Assembly (NCBI RefSeq): GCF_003634215.1
Contig: NZ_RBWX01000009.1
Location: 124,001 to 188,000, forward strand
Reading direction: 5' to 3'
Source: Sphingosinicella microcystinivorans
Lineage (GTDB): Bacteria; Pseudomonadota; Alphaproteobacteria; Sphingomonadales; Sphingomonadaceae
DNA length: 64,000 nucleotides
Made by a program: the position numbers and the translations under genes. The first letter of the stretch is position 1, and each line of letters starts with the position of its first letter. The notes beneath the pieces were generated by a model. That model did no database searches. It was not told where the DNA came from and was given only the letters and a program-made list of their open reading frames with translations. Positions 1-9,535 of the stretch are shown piece after piece.

Positions 1-258
<258 letters not shown>

Positions 259-259
<1 letters not shown>

Positions 260-2082
260 TGTGCGGCATCATCGGAATTCTCGGTAAAGGCGACGTCACC
301 GATCAGCTCGTGGCGGGCCTCCGCCGGCTTGAGTATCGCGGCTATGATTCGGCGGGTGTCTGCACGATCGTGGACGGGCATTTCGATCGCCGCCGCGCCG
401 AAGGCAAGCTCGACAACCTCGCGAAGAAGCTCGCGATCGATCCCCTGCCCGGCCACATCGGCATCGCGCACACACGCTGGGCGACGCACGGTGCGCCCAC
501 CGAAGACAACGCGCATCCGCACATCGTGGGCGACGTGACACTCGTTCACAACGGCATCATCGAGAACTTCAAGGAACTGCGCGACGAGCTTTCGGCCGAG
601 GGTCGCAGCTTCGCGAGCCAGACCGATACGGAGGTCGTCGCCCACCTCGTTGCGCGCGAGCTTGAGCGCGGCAAGGGCCCGATCGAAGCGGTGAAGGCCG
701 TATTGCCGCGCCTCCACGGCGCGTTCGCGCTCGCGATGATGTTCAAGGGCCACGACAATCTGCTGGTCGGCGCCCGCCTCGGCGCACCGCTCGTCGTCGG
801 GCTCGGCGAGGGCGAGAATTATCTCGGCTCCGACGCGTTGGCGCTCGCGCCGATGACGCAGAAGATCGCCTACCTCGAGGAAGGCGACTGGGCCGTGCTC
901 AGCCGCGAGAAGATCGAGATCTTTGACCGCGACAACAAGCCGGTAACGCGCGAAGTGACGCTTTCCGGCGTCTCCGGCGCCATGATCGACAAGGGCAACC
1001 ACCGCCATTTCATGCAGAAGGAGATCTTCGAGCAGCCGGTGGTCGTGGCGCAGACGCTACAGGCCTATCTGAAGCCGCTCGACGGCAAGGTGGCCCTCCC
1101 CATCCCCGAGTTCGACCTCGCCGAGGTAAAGCGCGTCACCATCGTCGCCTGCGGCACCAGCTACTACGCCGGTCTCGTCGCCAAATACTGGTTCGAAAAG
1201 TTCGCGCGCGTGCCGGTGGACATCGATGTCGCCTCCGAGTTCCGCTACCGCGAACCGGTTCTGGAGCCCGGCGGACTCGCGCTTTTCATCAGCCAGTCGG
1301 GCGAGACGGCGGACACGCTCGCCGCGCTCCGTCACTGCCGGGCGGAGGGCCAGAAAATCGCCGTCGTCGTCAACGTGCCGACCAGCTCGATGGCGCGCGA
1401 AGCCGACCTTCTGCTCCCCACCAACGCGGGCCCGGAGATCGGGGTTGCCTCGACGAAGGCGTTCACCTGCCAGCTGGCCGTGCTTGCCGCTTTCGCGGCC
1501 AACCTCGCACGCGCCAAAGGCAAGATGCCCGCCGACGAAGAACGCGAGATCGTGAAGCACCTCGCCGAAGCGCCCGCCGCGCTCAATGCCGCGCTAGCCC
1601 ATGATGAGGAGATCGAGAAGATGGCGCCGCTCGTCGCCGCGGCGCGCGACGTGCTCTACCTGGGGCGCGGCCCGGACTATCCGATGGCACTCGAAGGTGC
1701 ACTGAAGCTGAAGGAGATCAGCTACATCCACGCCGAAGGCTATGCAGCGGGCGAGATGAAGCACGGGCCGATCGCGCTCATCGACGACAGCGTTCCCGTC
1801 ATCGTCATCGCGCCCTCAGGCCCGCTCTTTGAAAAGACCGTCAGCAACATGCAGGAGGTTGCTGCGCGCGGCGGCCGCATCGTGCTGATTTCCGACGCAG
1901 CAGGTATCGCCAAGGCGGGAGAGGGCGCGGTCGCGACGATCGAGATGCCGGACTGCCACCCGCTCATCCAGCCGCTCGTCTACGCCGTGCCCGTGCAGCT
2001 CCTAGCCTACCACGTCGCCGTGGCGAAGGGCACGGACGTCGATCAGCCGCGCAACCTCGCGAAATCCGTCACCGTCGAATGA
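259..2082 (+). CDS. glmS: Glutamine--fructose-6-phosphate aminotransferase (isomerizing)
   Basis: This 607-residue protein converts fructose-6-phosphate and glutamine to glucosamine-6-phosphate, the committed step to UDP-GlcNAc. It begins MCGIIGILG, so Cys2 is the N-terminal nucleophile of the class II glutamine amidotransferase domain (about residues 1-220). Two SIS sugar isomerase domains follow (about 285-420 and 455-590), with the CGTSYYAGL and SQSGETADT phosphate-binding loops visible, and a C-terminal AKSVTVE. Length is normal for the family. It lies directly after glmU with a 1-nt overlap and is followed by an ATGA overlap with a GFA-family gene. I saw no glmS ribozyme, as expected outside Firmicutes. 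Confidence 0.97.
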
Positions 2083-2453
2083 AGACGCTCTCAGGCGGCT
2101 GCCATTGCAAGGCGGTGCGTTTCGAGGTGGGCGTTGAAGACGGGCCCATCCCGCTGCTCGACTGCAATTGCTCGATGTGTTCGGCGACGGGGTTTCTGCA
2201 CCTCATCGCCACAAAAGATACGTTCCGGTTGCTTTCCGGCAGCGATAATCTTGGCGAATACCGTTTCGGCGAGGGGATTGCGCGCCACCTCTTCTGCAAG
2301 ACCTGCGGCGTCAAGAGCTTCTATGTGCCGCGCTCGCACCCGGACGGTTACAGCGTCAATGCACGCTGTCTCGACGACTACGCATCGCTGACCTTCGCCG
2401 TCGAAGCCTTCGACGGCCGTAACTGGGAAGCCGCCCGGGAACGTCTCGGCTAA
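2079..2453 (+). CDS. GFA (CENP-V/glutathione-dependent formaldehyde-activating) family protein
   Basis: A 124-residue protein with the zinc-binding cysteine pattern of the GFA/CENP-V fold: GCHCKAVRF at residues 7-15, CNCSMC near residues 29-34 and CKTCG near residue 71. The family was named for glutathione-dependent formaldehyde-activating enzyme, but most members have no proven activity, so no reaction is assigned. Its start overlaps the glmS stop (ATGA), suggesting translational coupling, and its stop overlaps the convergent response regulator gene by 4 nt. Family membership is clear and the function is unknown. Confidence 0.85.
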   Translation: MKTLSGGCHCKAVRFEVGVEDGPIPLLDCNCSMCSATGFLHLIATKDTFRLLSGSDNLGEYRFGEGIARHLFCKTCGVKSFYVPRSHPDGYSVNARCLDDYASLTFAVEAFDGRNWEAARERLG

Positions 2454-2845
2454 AGCTCTTCGCCGACCATCTCGCGCAGCAAGTCTTCAAGCTCCGTGAT
2501 TTGGAACGGCTTGCTTACGAGCCGCGCATCGCTGTGAGCTTCCGGCAGCATTGATGCGCCGTCGTATCCGGTTGCGAACACGAAGGGCACGCCGCGGGCC
2601 TTGAGCACATCCGCTACCGCCCAGCTCATTTCCCCATCGAGGTTTACATCGAGGAGCGCGATATCGGCATCCGTCGTTTCGGCAAGCGCGAGCGCCTCCT
2701 CGAGCCGGGTGGCCGGGCCTTGCATTTCCCAGTCCATGTCTTCGAACAGCGTTTCGAGCGACATGGCAACAAGCGGTGAATCTTCCACCAGCAGAACCTT
2801 GCGCCTGGCAGGTATGTCCTGGGGCGCCATTGCGACCGTTGTCAT
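2450..2845 (-). CDS. Single-domain response regulator of the FAT GUY type
   Basis: A 131-residue stand-alone receiver domain without an output domain. The acidic pair E21-D22, phosphoacceptor D66 (ALLDVNLDG) and conserved K112 (SKPF) are all present. Residues 87-94 read PFVFATGY, matching the PFxFATG signature of the FAT GUY single-domain regulators, which act in alphaproteobacterial phosphorelays; Sphingomonas SdrG of the general stress response is one. The start is preceded by a strong GGGGGAGG Shine-Dalgarno about 10 nt upstream. It is divergent from gor (91 bp gap) and convergent with the GFA gene. No histidine kinase is adjacent, so its partner is elsewhere. The stress-response role is inferred from the motif. 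Confidence 0.85.
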   Translation of the reverse strand: MTTVAMAPQDIPARRKVLLVEDSPLVAMSLETLFEDMDWEMQGPATRLEEALALAETTDADIALLDVNLDGEMSWAVADVLKARGVPFVFATGYDGASMLPEAHSDARLVSKPFQITELEDLLREMVGEEL

Positions 2846-2936
2846 CTAACCCTACCTCCCCCGTAAGCGTTGCCGGATACGCCCGCCAACCGCTACACAT
2901 CCGTAATCTACCGCCACAAAGGGCCGGATCGCAAAT

Positions 2937-4280
2937 ATGAACGCATACGACTACGACCTCTTTGTCATCGGCGCCGGTTCGGGCGGTGTGCGCGCGGCAC
3001 GGATTTCCGCGGGTTATGGCGCGCGTGTCGCCATCGCAGAGGAGTACCGCGTCGGCGGAACGTGTGTGATTCGCGGCTGCGTGCCGAAGAAGCTGCTCGT
3101 GTATGGCGCCCACTTCGCCGAAGACCTTGAAGACGCCCGCAACTTCGGCTGGACCGTGGAAAGCAAGCACTTCGACTGGGCGACGCTGCGCGACAACGTA
3201 CTTTCGGAGGTCGACCGGCTCAACAAGGCCTATATTTCGACACTTGAAAGCCAGAAGGTGACGATCCTCCACGGCCGTGCCGTGCTGGAAGACGCCCACA
3301 CGGTGCGGATCGGCGACAAGACTGTCAGCGCCGACAAGATTCTGATCGCAACCGGTGCGCGCCCAGGCTTCCCGGACTGCGAAGGTGCAGAGCACGGCAT
3401 CACGTCGAACGAGGTGTTCCATCTCGAAACGCTGCCGAAACGCGTGGTCATCGCAGGCGGCGGTTATATCGCGAATGAATTCGCGGGTATTTTCAATGCA
3501 CTGGGGGTGAAGGTGACGCTGCTGCTGCGCGGCGACCGCCTGCTCCGCGAATACGACCAGCAGCTTGCAGAGCGTCTTCAGGCGATCAGTACTGCGAAAG
3601 GCATCGATTTCCGCTTCAACGCGCCGTTCCAAAAGGTCGAGAAGCAGGCAGGCGGCAGCCTCCTCGTCCACGCCGGGAAAGATGCGCCCATTGAAACGGA
3701 CCTCCTTGTCTACGCGATCGGACGGCCGCCAAACAGCGCCGAGCTGGGCCTTGAGGCGGCTGGCGTTGAACTGGCGGAGAACGGCGCGATCAAGGTTGAT
3801 GCAGACAGCCGCACCAACGTTGAGAACATCTATGCTGTCGGCGACGTCACCGACCGCGTGCAACTGACACCGGTTGCGATCCGAGAGGGGCACGCATTTG
3901 CCGACACGGTGTTCGGCGACAAGCCGTGGCGCGTCGACCATAGCTGCATCCCATCCGCCGTGTTCAGCCACCCGCCGATCGCGGCGGTCGGCCTCACCGA
4001 ATCACAGGCGCGCAACGCCTATGGCTCGGTTCGGGTGTATGCATCGGACTTCCGGCCGATGAAGAACGTGCTGGCGGGCCGCAGCGAGCGTTCGCTTTAC
4101 AAGCTTGTTGTCGACGAGGCTTCGGACCGCATCCTCGGCGCCCACATCATCGGACCGGAAGCGGCCGAGATCATGCAGCCGCTCGCCATTGCGGTGAAGG
4201 CGGGACTTACCAAGGCACAGCTCGACGAAACCGTGGCTGTCCACCCGACGATGGCGGAAGAACTCGTTCTGATGCGTTAG
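2937..4280 (+). CDS. gor: Glutathione-disulfide reductase
   Basis: A 447-residue FAD/NADPH pyridine nucleotide-disulfide oxidoreductase that reduces GSSG to GSH in the cytoplasm. It has an N-terminal FAD-binding GxGxxG (VIGAGSGGVRA, residues 10-20), the redox-active pair C43/C48 in GGTCVIRGCVPKK, a second nucleotide-binding GGGYIANEFA, the FAD motif YAVGDVT and a C-terminal dimerisation domain ending with the catalytic-base region VHPTMAEEL. The spacing CVIRGC is that of glutathione reductases, unlike dihydrolipoamide dehydrogenase (CLNVGC). It converges with the tetR gene with a 4-nt overlap. Confidence 0.95.
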   Translation: MNAYDYDLFVIGAGSGGVRAARISAGYGARVAIAEEYRVGGTCVIRGCVPKKLLVYGAHFAEDLEDARNFGWTVESKHFDWATLRDNVLSEVDRLNKAYISTLESQKVTILHGRAVLEDAHTVRIGDKTVSADKILIATGARPGFPDCEGAEHGITSNEVFHLETLPKRVVIAGGGYIANEFAGIFNALGVKVTLLLRGDRLLREYDQQLAERLQAISTAKGIDFRFNAPFQKVEKQAGGSLLVHAGKDAPIETDLLVYAIGRPPNSAELGLEAAGVELAENGAIKVDADSRTNVENIYAVGDVTDRVQLTPVAIREGHAFADTVFGDKPWRVDHSCIPSAVFSHPPIAAVGLTESQARNAYGSVRVYASDFRPMKNVLAGRSERSLYKLVVDEASDRILGAHIIGPEAAEIMQPLAIAVKAGLTKAQLDETVAVHPTMAEELVLMR

Positions 4281-4894
4281 ATGGCGAGCGCGTGATTGGG
4301 GTCGACGACGGCCTCGATCATGCGGTCGATCTCGCTGTGCGCGATGCGCAGCTGGCCATCGATGAGCAGCATGGACAGTCCGTGCACAAGCGACCATGCG
4401 CGGAGCGCCGCCTTGCGCCGCATCGCGGACGAGAAGCGCGGCCCCGCGAGACGGGCGACGGCATCCTCTATGTTGGCGGTGAGGGGTTCGATCGCGAACA
4501 TCAGCGCGGCATCGCGGCTGGAATCGATCTGGTCGCTGAACATCAGGCGGAACAGTGCGGGATTGCGGACCGCGAAGCGAACATAGGCGCGACCCATGTC
4601 GGCAAAGCGCACCGGCGTCACCACGGCATTCGAAACCGGCTCGATCTGCACGGCCGTGAGGCGCTTGAAGCCCTCAATGGCCATCGCGGTGAGCAGCGCC
4701 TCTTTCGAGGTATAGTGACGGTAGACGGCAGCGGGGCTCACCCCGACCTCGCGGGCGACTTCGCGCAGCGCAAGCTCTGCGCAGCCTCTCCGTTCCAGAA
4801 GCTCCAATCCGGCGTTCAGCAGCGCCTCCTGAAGATTGCCGTGATGGTAGCTGCTTGGAGCCTTGCGTTCAAAAACCGGCGACTGTTTCAGCAT
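4277..4894 (-). CDS. TetR/AcrR family transcriptional regulator
   Basis: A 205-residue regulator. The N-terminal helix-turn-helix (ELALREVAREVGVSPAAVYRHYTSKEALL) is a classic TetR DNA-binding domain, followed by a ligand-binding region whose FRLMFSDQ stretch resembles the TetR_C WHG-type domain. I chose the ATG at 4894 because AGGGG lies about 8 nt upstream; an in-frame ATG at 4939 has no ribosome binding site. The gene is divergent from the DAHP synthase gene and converges with gor. The intergenic inverted repeat at 4927-4968 is a candidate autoregulatory operator. Ligand and regulon cannot be read from the sequence. Confidence 0.9.
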   Translation of the reverse strand: MLKQSPVFERKAPSSYHHGNLQEALLNAGLELLERRGCAELALREVAREVGVSPAAVYRHYTSKEALLTAMAIEGFKRLTAVQIEPVSNAVVTPVRFADMGRAYVRFAVRNPALFRLMFSDQIDSSRDAALMFAIEPLTANIEDAVARLAGPRFSSAMRRKAALRAWSLVHGLSMLLIDGQLRIAHSEIDRMIEAVVDPNHALAI

Positions 4895-4926
4895 CGGAGT
4901 TTCCCCTGTCCCCCCGGAATATGTGA

Positions 4927-4968
4927 ACAATGTACGCATAAATGATTAATATCAAGCGCATTCATTGT
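4927..4968. promoter_or_regulatory. Imperfect inverted repeat, candidate TetR operator
   Basis: ACAATG at 4927-4932 is mirrored by CATTGT at 4963-4968, and the outer 13-nt arms match at 9 of 13 positions around a centre near 4947. The repeat sits in the AT-rich part of the tetR/aro divergent intergenic region, where both promoters would be expected. TetR proteins commonly bind such dyads and repress their own gene. The spacer is long for a single TetR dimer, so this may be two half-operators or chance. Confidence 0.35.
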
Positions 4969-5112
4969 CTTAGCCCATTTTTTTGCGATGAATTGTTACG
5001 ATGGTGTTAACCATGATGTAAAAATCTCTGCCGCAAATGGCTTGGCGGAAGCATCAGATCCCCAAGAAAGCATTGCTTGCGCTCCTTCAAGTGACACGCC
5101 AAAAGGCGCGCG

Positions 5113-6498
5113 ATGAAGACGTCCGACCGATCCTGGGCCCCGGCCAGCTGGCGCAATTCCGAAGCGCGGCAGCTTCCCACCTATCCGGATGCGGCAGCAC
5201 TTGCGGCCGTGGAAGGCGAGCTTTCGAGCTATCCGCCGCTCGTTTTCGCGGGCGAGGCACGCGTGCTCGAAGCGCAGCTTGCCGACGTTGCGGCGGGCAA
5301 GGCTTTCCTGCTCCAGGGCGGCGACTGTGCGGAGAGCTTCGCCGAGTTCCACCCGAACCACATCCGCGACACGTTCCGCGTGCTCCTGCAGATGGCGGTG
5401 GTGCTGACCTTCGCGAGCCGGATGCCGGTGGTGAAGGTGGGGCGCCTCGCCGGCCAGTTCGCCAAGCCTCGCTCGACGGACATGGAAGAGCTGAACGGTG
5501 TCTCGCTGCCGAGTTATCGCGGCGATATCATCAACGACATCACCTTCGAAAGTGCGGCGCGGGAACCGAACCCGCAGCGTATGCTCCGCGCCTACATGCA
5601 ATCGGCCGCGACCCTCAACCTTCTGCGCGCCTTCGCGCAGGGCGGCTTTGCGAACCTGCATCAGGTTCACAAGTGGAACCTCGATTTCGTGGGCCGTTCG
5701 CCCTGGGCTGAAAAATACAAGGACGTCGCCGACCGCATCGGCGACGCGCTTGCCTTCATGGAAGCGTGCGGCATCAGCCCGGAAACGGTTCCGCAGCTGA
5801 AGGGCACGGACTTCTACACCAGCCACGAGGCGCTGCTGCTTGGCTACGAGCAGGCGATGACGCGGCAGGATTCGCTCACCGGCCGCTGGTACGACACCAG
5901 CGCGCACATGTTGTGGGTGGGCGACCGCACGCGTTTCGAAGGCTCGGCGCACATCGAGTTCCTGCGCGGCGTCGGCAACCCGCTTGGCCTGAAGGCCGGC
6001 CCGAGCCTGCAGCCGGACACGCTGATCCGCCTGATCGACACGCTGAACCCGGATAACGTGCCGGGGCGCATCACGATCATCAGCCGCTTCGGGCACGACA
6101 AGGTGGAAGCCGGCCTGCCGCCGCTCGTCCGCGCCGTGAAGCGTGAAGGGCGCCATGTCGTCTGGTCGTGTGACCCGATGCACGGCAACACGATCAAGTC
6201 GGGCAGCGGCTACAAGACGCGTCCGTTCGACCGCATCCTTGCCGAAGTGCGCGGCTTCTTCGCGGTGCACCGCGCCGAGGGCACGCACGCGGGCGGCATC
6301 CACGCCGAGATGACCGGGCAGAACGTGACCGAATGCACCGGCGGCGCGATGGCGATCACCGACGAGGCGCTTGCAGACCGCTACCATACGCACTGCGACC
6401 CGCGCCTCAACGCCGGCCAGAGCCTTGAACTCGCCTTCCTGCTTGCCGAATGCATCAAGGCCGAGGTCGACCTCGCCGCACGGAACCAGGCGGCCTGA
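5113..6498 (+). CDS. 3-deoxy-7-phosphoheptulonate synthase, class II (DAHP synthase)
   Basis: A 461-residue enzyme that condenses phosphoenolpyruvate and erythrose-4-phosphate, the first step of the shikimate pathway. The plant/actinobacterial class II signature is clear: WAPASWR and LPTYPD near the N-terminus, GGDCAESF with metal-ligand C72, [20 protein letters not shown], a DPMHGNT motif and [18 protein letters not shown] near the C-terminus. It stands alone after a 218-bp divergent intergenic region that also contains the dyad ATGGT-GTTA-ACCAT near 4999-5012. A degenerate repeat follows the stop codon. Confidence 0.95.
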   Translation: MKTSDRSWAPASWRNSEARQLPTYPDAAALAAVEGELSSYPPLVFAGEARVLEAQLADVAAGKAFLLQGGDCAESFAEFHPNHIRDTFRVLLQMAVVLTFASRMPVVKVGRLAGQFAKPRSTDMEELNGVSLPSYRGDIINDITFESAAREPNPQRMLRAYMQSAATLNLLRAFAQGGFANLHQVHKWNLDFVGRSPWAEKYKDVADRIGDALAFMEACGISPETVPQLKGTDFYTSHEALLLGYEQAMTRQDSLTGRWYDTSAHMLWVGDRTRFEGSAHIEFLRGVGNPLGLKAGPSLQPDTLIRLIDTLNPDNVPGRITIISRFGHDKVEAGLPPLVRAVKREGRHVVWSCDPMHGNTIKSGSGYKTRPFDRILAEVRGFFAVHRAEGTHAGGIHAEMTGQNVTECTGGAMAITDEALADRYHTHCDPRLNAGQSLELAFLLAECIKAEVDLAARNQAA

Positions 6499-6575
6499 AC
6501 CCCTCACCTTTCCGCCCGCTTGCGAAGCGGCGCTGAATAAGGGATCGTCTGCCCCTTCCAAGGGGGAGGGATCAC
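6499..6575 (+). repeat. Degenerate copy of a dispersed intergenic repeat
   Basis: The sequence after the DAHP synthase stop has the order CCCTCACC, a CCGC-rich block containing CCCGCTTGCG, a short spacer and an inverted repeat CCCCTTCCAAGGGG. The same order occurs at 18797-18871 after lepB. I recall similar elements scattered between genes in sphingomonad genomes. The GGGGGAGGG that closes this copy also serves as the ribosome binding site of the MAPEG gene, 6 nt before its ATG. Confidence 0.5.
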
Positions 6576-6576
6576 C

Positions 6577-6972
6577 ATGCCGATCGAACTTTATCTGCTG
6601 GGTGCAGCCGTGGTGCTGGGCCTTGTCCACATCCTGTGGGCCGTGAACGTGAAGACCGCGCAGTACGGCATCGAATGGAACATGGGTGCGCGCGATGCCG
6701 AAATGCCGCCCTTGAAGCCGCTTGCCGGACGGCTGGCGCGGGCGCAGGCGAACTTCTTCGAGACCTTCCCACTGTTCGCGGCGGTGCTGCTGGCGGCGGT
6801 CGCGGCGGACCGGCTCGGCTGGAAGACCGAGCTTGGCGCCCACCTCTATTTCTGGGCGCGGCTGATCTACCTGCCGCTCTATGCCGCGGGCATTCCCAAG
6901 CTGCGGACGCTGGTGTGGCTCACCTCTCTGGCCGGTGTGGTGCTGGTGCTCTCCGCGCTGCTGATGGGCTGA
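6577..6972 (+). CDS. MAPEG family integral membrane protein
   Basis: A 131-residue hydrophobic protein with about four predicted membrane helices (residues about 5-25, 62-82, 88-103 and 110-130). The RLARAQANFFETFPLFAAVLL segment matches the MAPEG (eicosanoid/glutathione metabolism membrane protein) core, and the RLIYLPLYAAGI element is also typical. Bacterial MAPEG proteins of this type are mostly uncharacterised, so no substrate is assigned. A strong GGGGGAGGG lies 6 nt upstream of the ATG. It stands alone between the DAHP synthase gene and the convergent small cytochrome-like gene. Confidence 0.85.
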   Translation: MPIELYLLGAAVVLGLVHILWAVNVKTAQYGIEWNMGARDAEMPPLKPLAGRLARAQANFFETFPLFAAVLLAAVAADRLGWKTELGAHLYFWARLIYLPLYAAGIPKLRTLVWLTSLAGVVLVLSALLMG

Positions 6973-7124
6973 ACGGCCTGTCCCGAAACGGTACGAAGTT
7001 GAGGAAGTTGAGGCAAAGACGCGGAAATTCAATTCCGCGGCGGGTGCGCGCGTCTGCGATATTGGAAGCACTTGAGCAGGCACCGCCCCTGGCTGGCACA
7101 GGTTTTCCTATTTCGGAAGCGTCC

Positions 7125-7406
7125 CTATTTCCGCTGCGGCCAGCACTTCTCGCAGCGGCGCCAGCATTTGATGTTCGGCATCACATCGGCGGGCTTCACG
7201 CCTGGCGGCGGATTGAGGCCGACGAGGATTTCGGGGGCGACACCTTCGGGCGCAGCGCTCTTGTGGCAGAACAGGCAGCGTTGGCGGTAAATCTGCGGCG
7301 TGAGCGTTTGCGCGCCTTGATGCGGCATCGCGAACACCGGGGACGCGGTCACCGCGATCCCTGCGAGCATGGCAAGCGCGCAGAGCAGGACGCTGTATCT
7401 CGGCAT
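7125..7406 (-). CDS. Small secreted CXXCH protein (putative c-type haem protein)
   Basis: From the ATG at 7406 the product is 93 residues with a signal peptide (MPRYSVLLCALAMLAGIA..., cleavage expected near SPVFA-MP) and one haem-binding motif CLFCH at residues 44-48, so it is predicted to be exported and to attach haem c. A methionine in VMPNIKC could be the distal ligand. The C-terminus carries three more cysteines (KCWRRCEKCW), unusual for a monohaem cytochrome. The chosen start follows GAGGG at a suitable distance; an upstream in-frame start at 7460 would put 18 residues before the signal peptide. It lies just downstream of lepA in the same direction. No named family was recognised. Confidence 0.65.
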   Translation of the reverse strand: MPRYSVLLCALAMLAGIAVTASPVFAMPHQGAQTLTPQIYRQRCLFCHKSAAPEGVAPEILVGLNPPPGVKPADVMPNIKCWRRCEKCWPQRK

Positions 7407-7478
7407 CAGGAAGCCCTCTTCGGAGAGCGCCCACTCTGAACCCGATGAAAAACTTGTCAACTGTCCTAAATTGACAGC

Positions 7479-9284
7479 CTACCCCTCGTCGCCCATGCGG
7501 AGCGCGGCGATGAAGGCTTCCTGCGGGATACTGACCGAGCCGTACTCGCGCATCCGCTTCTTGCCTTCCTTCTGCTTGTCGAGGAGCTTGCGCTTGCGGC
7601 TGATGTCGCCGCCGTAGCACTTGGCGGTGACGTCCTTGCGGAGCGCTGCGATCGTTTCGCGCGCAATGACCTTGCCGCCGATCGCCGCCTGGATCGGGAT
7701 CTTGAACAGGTGGCGAGGGATCAAGTCCTTCAGCCGCTCGCACATGTGGCGGCCGCGCGCTTCCGCCGCGCCGCGGTGGACGATCATGCTGAGCGCGTCG
7801 ACAGGCTCGTTGTTGACGAGGATCGACATCTTGACGAGGTCGCCCTCGCGGTAGCCGATCTGGTGATAATCGAAGCTGGCGTAACCGCGGCTGATCGACT
7901 TCAGGCGGTCGTAGAAATCGAACACGACCTCGTTCAAGGGCAGTTCGTACGTGATCTGCGCGCGCCCACCCACGTAGGTGAGGTTCTTCTGGATGCCGCG
8001 GCGATCCTGACACAGCTTCAGGAGCGAGCCGAGATACTCGTCCGGCACGTAGATCACCGCCTCGATCCACGGCTCCTCGACGAAATCGATCTTCACGACG
8101 TCAGGATAGTCGGCGGGGTTGTGCAGTTCCTGCACCGTCCCATCCGTCATGTGCATCCGGTAGACGACCGAGGGCGCGGTGGTGATGAGATCGAGATCAT
8201 ATTCGCGCGTCAGCCGCTCCTGAATGATCTCCAGGTGCAGGAGGCCGAGGAAGCCGCAGCGGAAGCCAAAACCGAGCGCAGCGGATGTTTCCATCTCGAA
8301 GCTGAACGAGGCATCGTTGAGGCGCAGCTTCGAAATGCTGTCGCGCAGCTTTTCAAAATCCGCCGCATCGACCGGGAACAGCCCACAGAACACGACCGGC
8401 TGCACTTCCTTGAAGCCGGGGAGCGCGGCCTTCGCAGGGTTCTTCACCGTGGTGATCGTGTCGCCGACGCGGGTTTCGGAGATGTCCTTGATCTGCGCGG
8501 TGATGAAGCCGATCTCGCCGGCCGCGATCTCGTCGAGCGTTTCGATCTTGGGACGCATGCAGCCGACGCGGTCGATCAGATGCTCGGTGCCACCGGCCAT
8601 GAACTTGATGTTCAGCCCCTTGCGGATCACGCCATTGACGACGCGCACGAGGATGACGACGCCGAGGTACGGATCGTACCAGCTGTCCACCAGCATCGCT
8701 TCGAGGGGTGCGGTGCGGTCGCCCTTGGGGGGCGGGATCTTGTTCACAACGGCTTCGAGCACATCATCGATGCCGATGCCGGACTTGGCGCTGGCAAGCA
8801 CGGCCTCCGACGCATCGAGTCCGATGATGTCCTCGATCTCCGCCTTCACCTTATCCGGGTCGGCGGCGGGCAGATCAATCTTGTTGATGACGGGGACGAT
8901 CTCGTGATCGTGCTCGATCGACTGGTAGACGTTCGCCAGCGTCTGCGCCTCGACACCCTGCGCCGCGTCCACCACGAGGAGCGCGCCTTCACACGCAGCG
9001 AGACTGCGGGAAACTTCGTAGGCGAAATCGACATGGCCCGGCGTGTCCATGAGGTTCAGCGTGTATGTCTCGCCGTTCTTCGCCTTGTATTCGAGACGAA
9101 CGGTCTGCGCCTTGATGGTGATGCCGCGCTCACGCTCGATATCCATGTTGTCGAGCACCTGCTCCGACATCTCGCGGTCGGTGAGCCCGCCCGTCCGCTG
9201 GATGAGGCGATCGGCCAGCGTCGACTTGCCGTGGTCGATGTGGGCGATGATCGAGAAATTACGGATATGCGCGAGATCGGTCAT
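7479..9284 (-). CDS. lepA: Elongation factor 4 (LepA), back-translocating GTPase
   Basis: A 601-residue translational GTPase. It opens with [20 protein letters not shown] (G1), has switch elements ERERGITI and DTPGHVDF and NKIDLP (G4), then the EF-G-like domains and the LepA-specific C-terminal domain ([32 protein letters not shown]). LepA acts on stalled or mis-translocated ribosomes, especially under ionic or cold stress, and in initiation. Length and all motifs are standard. The small CXXCH gene lies 72 nt downstream; the PEP-CTERM gene is divergent. Confidence 0.97.
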   Translation of the reverse strand: MTDLAHIRNFSIIAHIDHGKSTLADRLIQRTGGLTDREMSEQVLDNMDIERERGITIKAQTVRLEYKAKNGETYTLNLMDTPGHVDFAYEVSRSLAACEGALLVVDAAQGVEAQTLANVYQSIEHDHEIVPVINKIDLPAADPDKVKAEIEDIIGLDASEAVLASAKSGIGIDDVLEAVVNKIPPPKGDRTAPLEAMLVDSWYDPYLGVVILVRVVNGVIRKGLNIKFMAGGTEHLIDRVGCMRPKIETLDEIAAGEIGFITAQIKDISETRVGDTITTVKNPAKAALPGFKEVQPVVFCGLFPVDAADFEKLRDSISKLRLNDASFSFEMETSAALGFGFRCGFLGLLHLEIIQERLTREYDLDLITTAPSVVYRMHMTDGTVQELHNPADYPDVVKIDFVEEPWIEAVIYVPDEYLGSLLKLCQDRRGIQKNLTYVGGRAQITYELPLNEVVFDFYDRLKSISRGYASFDYHQIGYREGDLVKMSILVNNEPVDALSMIVHRGAAEARGRHMCERLKDLIPRHLFKIPIQAAIGGKVIARETIAALRKDVTAKCYGGDISRKRKLLDKQKEGKKRMREYGSVSIPQEAFIAALRMGDEG

Positions 9285-9338
9285 GAGACGGCCACTTAGG
9301 GGGCCTGAACGTCTTCGGCAAGCGCGCGGCCCCGCCAG

Positions 9339-9432
9339 TGTCGCCGTTTTTTACAAACTGGCTTCAGCCAGCACCACTCGTGTCGCTTGCAAAACGAAAA
9401 ATCACGGCCTGAATCCGCCACTTGCGACAAGT
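9339..9432 (+). promoter_or_regulatory. Candidate upstream activator sites for the PEP-CTERM gene promoter
   Basis: Between lepA and the sigma-54-type promoter there are three TGTCGC hexamers: 9339-9344 and 9381-9386 on the plus strand, and an inverted copy at 9424-9429. The last lies inside a perfect dyad ACTTG-CGA-CAAGT at 9420-9432, 10 bp before the -24 box. Repeats at about 10-105 bp upstream suit an enhancer-binding activator of sigma-54. The activator is unknown; PrsR-type regulators control PEP-CTERM genes in some bacteria. Confidence 0.45.
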
Positions 9433-9442
9433 AAAGGCGATT

Positions 9443-9458
9443 TGGCACGCATTATGCT
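9443..9458 (+). promoter_or_regulatory. Sigma-54-type (-24/-12) promoter
   Basis: TGGCAC at 9443-9448 and ATGC at 9454-9457 give the GG-N10-GC spacing diagnostic of RpoN promoters (consensus TGGCAC-N5-TTGC, one mismatch in the -12 box). The expected start of transcription is near 9469, leaving a leader of about 67 nt before the PEP-CTERM start codon at 9536. Sigma-54 control of PEP-CTERM genes together with a PrsK/PrsR two-component system is established in other bacteria, which supports the call. Confidence 0.65.
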
Positions 9459-9535
9459 TTCCTTTGTTTTCGACGTTTGTGTCCGCCCAGCGGTGTTTGG
9501 CTTGGCGTGCGTAGAAACACAGAGGGGATAAGATT

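Noticed and set aside
5037-5711. Overlapping plus-strand frame in the DAHP synthase gene
   Set aside because: It is an out-of-phase shadow; the class II DAHP synthase motifs are in the frame starting at 5113.
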